This document shows, piece after piece, positions 61,927-64,000 of a stretch of DNA of 64,000 bases. The notes beneath the pieces were generated by a model that was not told the origin of the DNA, ran no database searches, and saw nothing but the letters and a program-made list of their open reading frames with translations. The stretch is from Sipunculus nudus. Its lineage: Eukaryota; Annelida; Sipuncula; Golfingiida; Sipunculidae. The first letter of the stretch is position 1, and the number at the start of each line of letters is the position of its first letter. The DNA is taken from assembly GCA_026874595.1 (NCBI GenBank), contig CM049319.1:68103917-68167916 (forward strand), in the 5' to 3' direction. The translations under genes were made by a program, and so were the position numbers.

Positions 61927-61957
61927 GTAGTCGCTTGTCGACTACCCGTATTCTAGT
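61927..61957 (+). other. Helitron-type 3' terminus: hairpin plus CTAGT
   Basis: The perfect stem GTAGTCG/CGACTAC with loop CTTGT (61927-61945) is followed after CCGTATT by CTAGT and then T. Known Helitrons end CTRRT, have a hairpin about 10 nt upstream, and insert between A and T. The right neighbour here is T, as that model predicts. Confidence 0.65.
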
Positions 61958-63588
61958 TAGTTATAAAATTGTTTGGTTACTCGATCGTTGGCGCTAAACA
62001 TAAACAGCTGGCATTCGCAACTTCACATATCAAAATATATCCAAGATTGAAATCAGTTTTTCCTCTGTGTTTCTTTTTTTTCATTTTTTTTCTCCTTGTC
62101 TAGGAGTTATCGCGCATGCTCAAGGATTGACCTCTTTTCACGCAGTCTTGTTTTGGTAAACAAACACATGTATACATTATTTATAAATTCACAGAACCAT
62201 AAGAACGTGTAAAACAGGTGAATTGGAAATACTAGGTCTGCGTGCCATGGTGGTTTCCTGAGAAAGTTTATAATTCAGCAAAAATAAACATAAAGTGTCG
62301 AAATTATACACATAATATTTGTAAAGGATTATGTATCTTTAACAACGGGAAAGTTATTTCAAGGAGTTTTGAGCGGATGACGGCATATCTTATGAGGATA
62401 GGAATTCAAGCAAGAAACACCAATAAAATTAACGATATCCTACCCCGGGGGTTTGCAATAGTTTCCATTGATGCCAGTAATGTCGCAAACCTGGAGAATA
62501 TCCTTTGTCAAGTGCTTGTGAGCCAAGTACTTAAAACTTGGAAATAGTACTTGAAAAAAGCCGGAGAATCAACTGAGTATATGTACACGTACCCACGCCG
62601 ATGTATCAGTAACCAGCTGGCCCCATCTGTTGGTGGACCTTCAAGCTGTAATATAAATTCTTTTTATGCCTCCTCAGGAATCGATCGTTTGTTACTTGAT
62701 CGGCTTGTCTGTTTGCAACGTCATGGAAAAAGTTCTAAACATATTTCAATGAAATTTTGAGATTGCTAGGATGACATCAAAGGACCTTTCCATTAAATTA
62801 TAATATGTAGAGTGATTTTAGAGTGAATGTGGATCACTATTTTATATTTTTAATTCAGAGATTTCTATACAGGCTATTGTGAGAAAGAATAGTTTCTTTG
62901 TCCCGATCGAGGGCGAGTGCCTTTTATTTGTATTAGGGCTTGGTTCTATAAGGTTGGTGTGTGATAGACAAACATTTCCTGTTTAGCTACATGTACATAG
63001 CAGAGGTGTGATTAGGATCCTTGCAAAATTTGGGGTCTTAAAATATTAATGATTTCCGATTTCAATGGATTTATTTGGAGCTTTGCACTCATGCTTTGTG
63101 TTACACCATCTAACATTTTCTGCTTATATTTTCATTTTGTAATACCAGGGTTACTTTACATTGAAACTCGTCTCGAACTCCACCACTCAGAAAGTTGTTG
63201 GCAAAATATGCATTCATTTTCTTATCAATTTCCAACAAGGCACAAGAAAATGCTCGAAAATGATAAAGACACGTCTTCTCCAAAGCGACTATACAGTAGT
63301 CGGGAAACTAATACCTGTATGGGCTCAAATAAACGAAATCATTCAACTCACCACAGAGCCAAGGTCTGACTTTATATCAAGGTAGCTTGATACCTCCACA
63401 GCACGATAAGGAGGGTAGTGCTGTCAAATTGTGGTATCAGTTTTGTGGTAATGATCGTTTTGCATCAGACGCTTGACCGTTCGAGCAGGAAAATGATAAA
63501 GGGAAAAGGGTAACTAAAATATAAATATCATGGCTTCTTATCAAACAATCTATTTAATGAAGATATATCTGGAGAGGTCTTAACAACC

Positions 63589-63591
<3 letters not shown>
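61958..63591. other. AT-rich spacer with one weak exon candidate, no confirmed gene
   Basis: A pyrimidine-rich tract (about 62056-62100) ends in GTCTAG at 62098-62103. It is followed by 52 bp open in two frames and then G|GTAAAC at 62155-62161, the layout of a small internal exon (62104-62155). Further right are forward frames at 62242-62547 (101 codons), 62551-62760, 63049-63369 and 63161-63385 in overlapping registers, none with a recognisable family. An 8-bp inverted repeat, CAAGTACT (62524-62531) and AGTACTTG (62546-62553), spans the end of the 101-codon frame. Nothing else was identified. Confidence 0.45.

Positions 63592-63649
<58 letters not shown>
63592..63649. repeat. (TA)29 microsatellite
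   Basis: This is an uninterrupted TA dinucleotide run of 58 bp, self-complementary and length-unstable. Its length may vary between individuals or be misjudged by sequencing. Confidence 0.97.
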
Positions 63650-63653
<4 letters not shown>

Positions 63654-63778
63654 AAAACACATTTCTGGAAAATTTAGATGTCCGTTCCAATAAACATATC
63701 TCGATTTTTATTTCCTATTAAACATTTAAATGTTCGCTCTAACTTTCAACCTTGACCGTCAAATTAGATATGCTGATG

Positions 63779-63780
<2 letters not shown>

Positions 63781-63825
<45 letters not shown>
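63781..63825. repeat. (AT)22 microsatellite
   Basis: This is a second pure AT run of 45 bp, about 130 bp right of the first. The stretch between the two runs (63650-63780) shows no gene or other repeat. The 175 bp after the second run to the window end are AT-rich without recognised features. Confidence 0.97.
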
Positions 63826-63826
<1 letters not shown>

Positions 63827-64000
63827 TGGACCTATTTATAATGTATATTATCACTGATTGGGTCTAATGTTACCTTAATGAATTAAAATGGGCAGCGAGG
63901 TATTTTTGAATTTAGACAGTTTTCTTGTGGATTTGCTGGATAATACTTTAATAAATATTTACTTTGTATAAATAGAAAAGAGAAGGTTCTAGTGACAGCA

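Larger units (their letters stand above)
60311..61957 (+). mobile_element. Probable non-autonomous Helitron-like element with internal tandem repeats
   Basis: The right end shows the Helitron 3' hallmark: a perfect 7-bp stem with a 5-nt loop (GTAGTCG-CTTGT-CGACTAC, 61927-61945), then 7 nt, then CTAGT (61953-61957), which fits CTRRT, and then T. The left end has a small hairpin (CGCCA-GTT-TGGCG, 60316-60328) followed by TACTATGTTTTTGACCGGGT and a (CCG)8 run. The body is built of tandem units of about 278 bp. Internal tandem arrays are a known feature of non-autonomous Helitron and Helentron relatives. No Rep/helicase coding sequence is present. The exact 5' boundary and the TC start are not resolved, so the left coordinate is approximate. 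Confidence 0.6.

Noticed and set aside
62242-62547. 101-codon forward frame
   Set aside because: Longest frame in the unique flank, but no family recognised, no supporting start context, and of a length expected by chance; kept only as a weak possibility.
63049-63385. Two overlapping forward frames (106 and 74 codons)
   Set aside because: Different registers over the same bases, no domain, low-complexity composition.

Overview
The window is eukaryotic, non-coding DNA, most likely from a marine invertebrate animal (a mollusc is possible but unproven). No gene can be called with confidence. The flank is AT-rich, has no operons or dense coding, and carries dispersed repeats, a Helitron-like 3' end and (AT)n microsatellites.

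Positions 1 to about 56225 are one uninterrupted tandem array of a 45-bp unit, about 1,249 copies. The array already runs at base 1, so its left edge lies outside the window. The unit is about 49% GC with three CpGs. Variant units alternate in a fixed order, giving nested higher-order repeats (HORs): 45 bp, then 90-bp dimers, then 1,260/1,305-bp sets, then 2,340-, 3,150- and 6,655-bp blocks, then segments repeated at offsets of 18.7 to 25.4 kb. I name the segments X (1-8296), A (8297-13826, followed by a 2,340-bp duplication), Y (16167-23186), X' (23187-26514), A' (26515-33124), A'' (33125-39194), Y' (39195-46979), Z (46980-about 54950) and a decayed edge (about 54950-56225). A strongly divergent marker unit occurs 35 times. 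Its spacing is always a multiple of 45 bp, apart from identifiable 2-, 3- and 4-bp deletions that were themselves copied along with the blocks.

Because 45 is divisible by 3, the common unit is open in one forward frame and all three reverse frames. This yields open frames of up to 2,821 codons. I treat them as by-products of the repeat: copied stops and frameshifts occur, and the unit variants are mostly amino-acid changing in the forward frame.

From 56226 to 64000 the DNA is ordinary AT-rich flank. It holds two diverged copies of a dispersed element of about 270 bp with GCCTCCGCC-type inverted ends (57349-57615 and 58034-58305). It also holds a probable non-autonomous Helitron-like element (about 60311-61957) with a head hairpin, a (CCG)8 tract, internal 278-bp tandem repeats, a tail hairpin and a CTAGT end. 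Two AT microsatellites lie near the right end. The array's right edge lies about 12 bp from a GGCGGAGGT motif that resembles the end of the dispersed element, so the array may have grown inside such an element.
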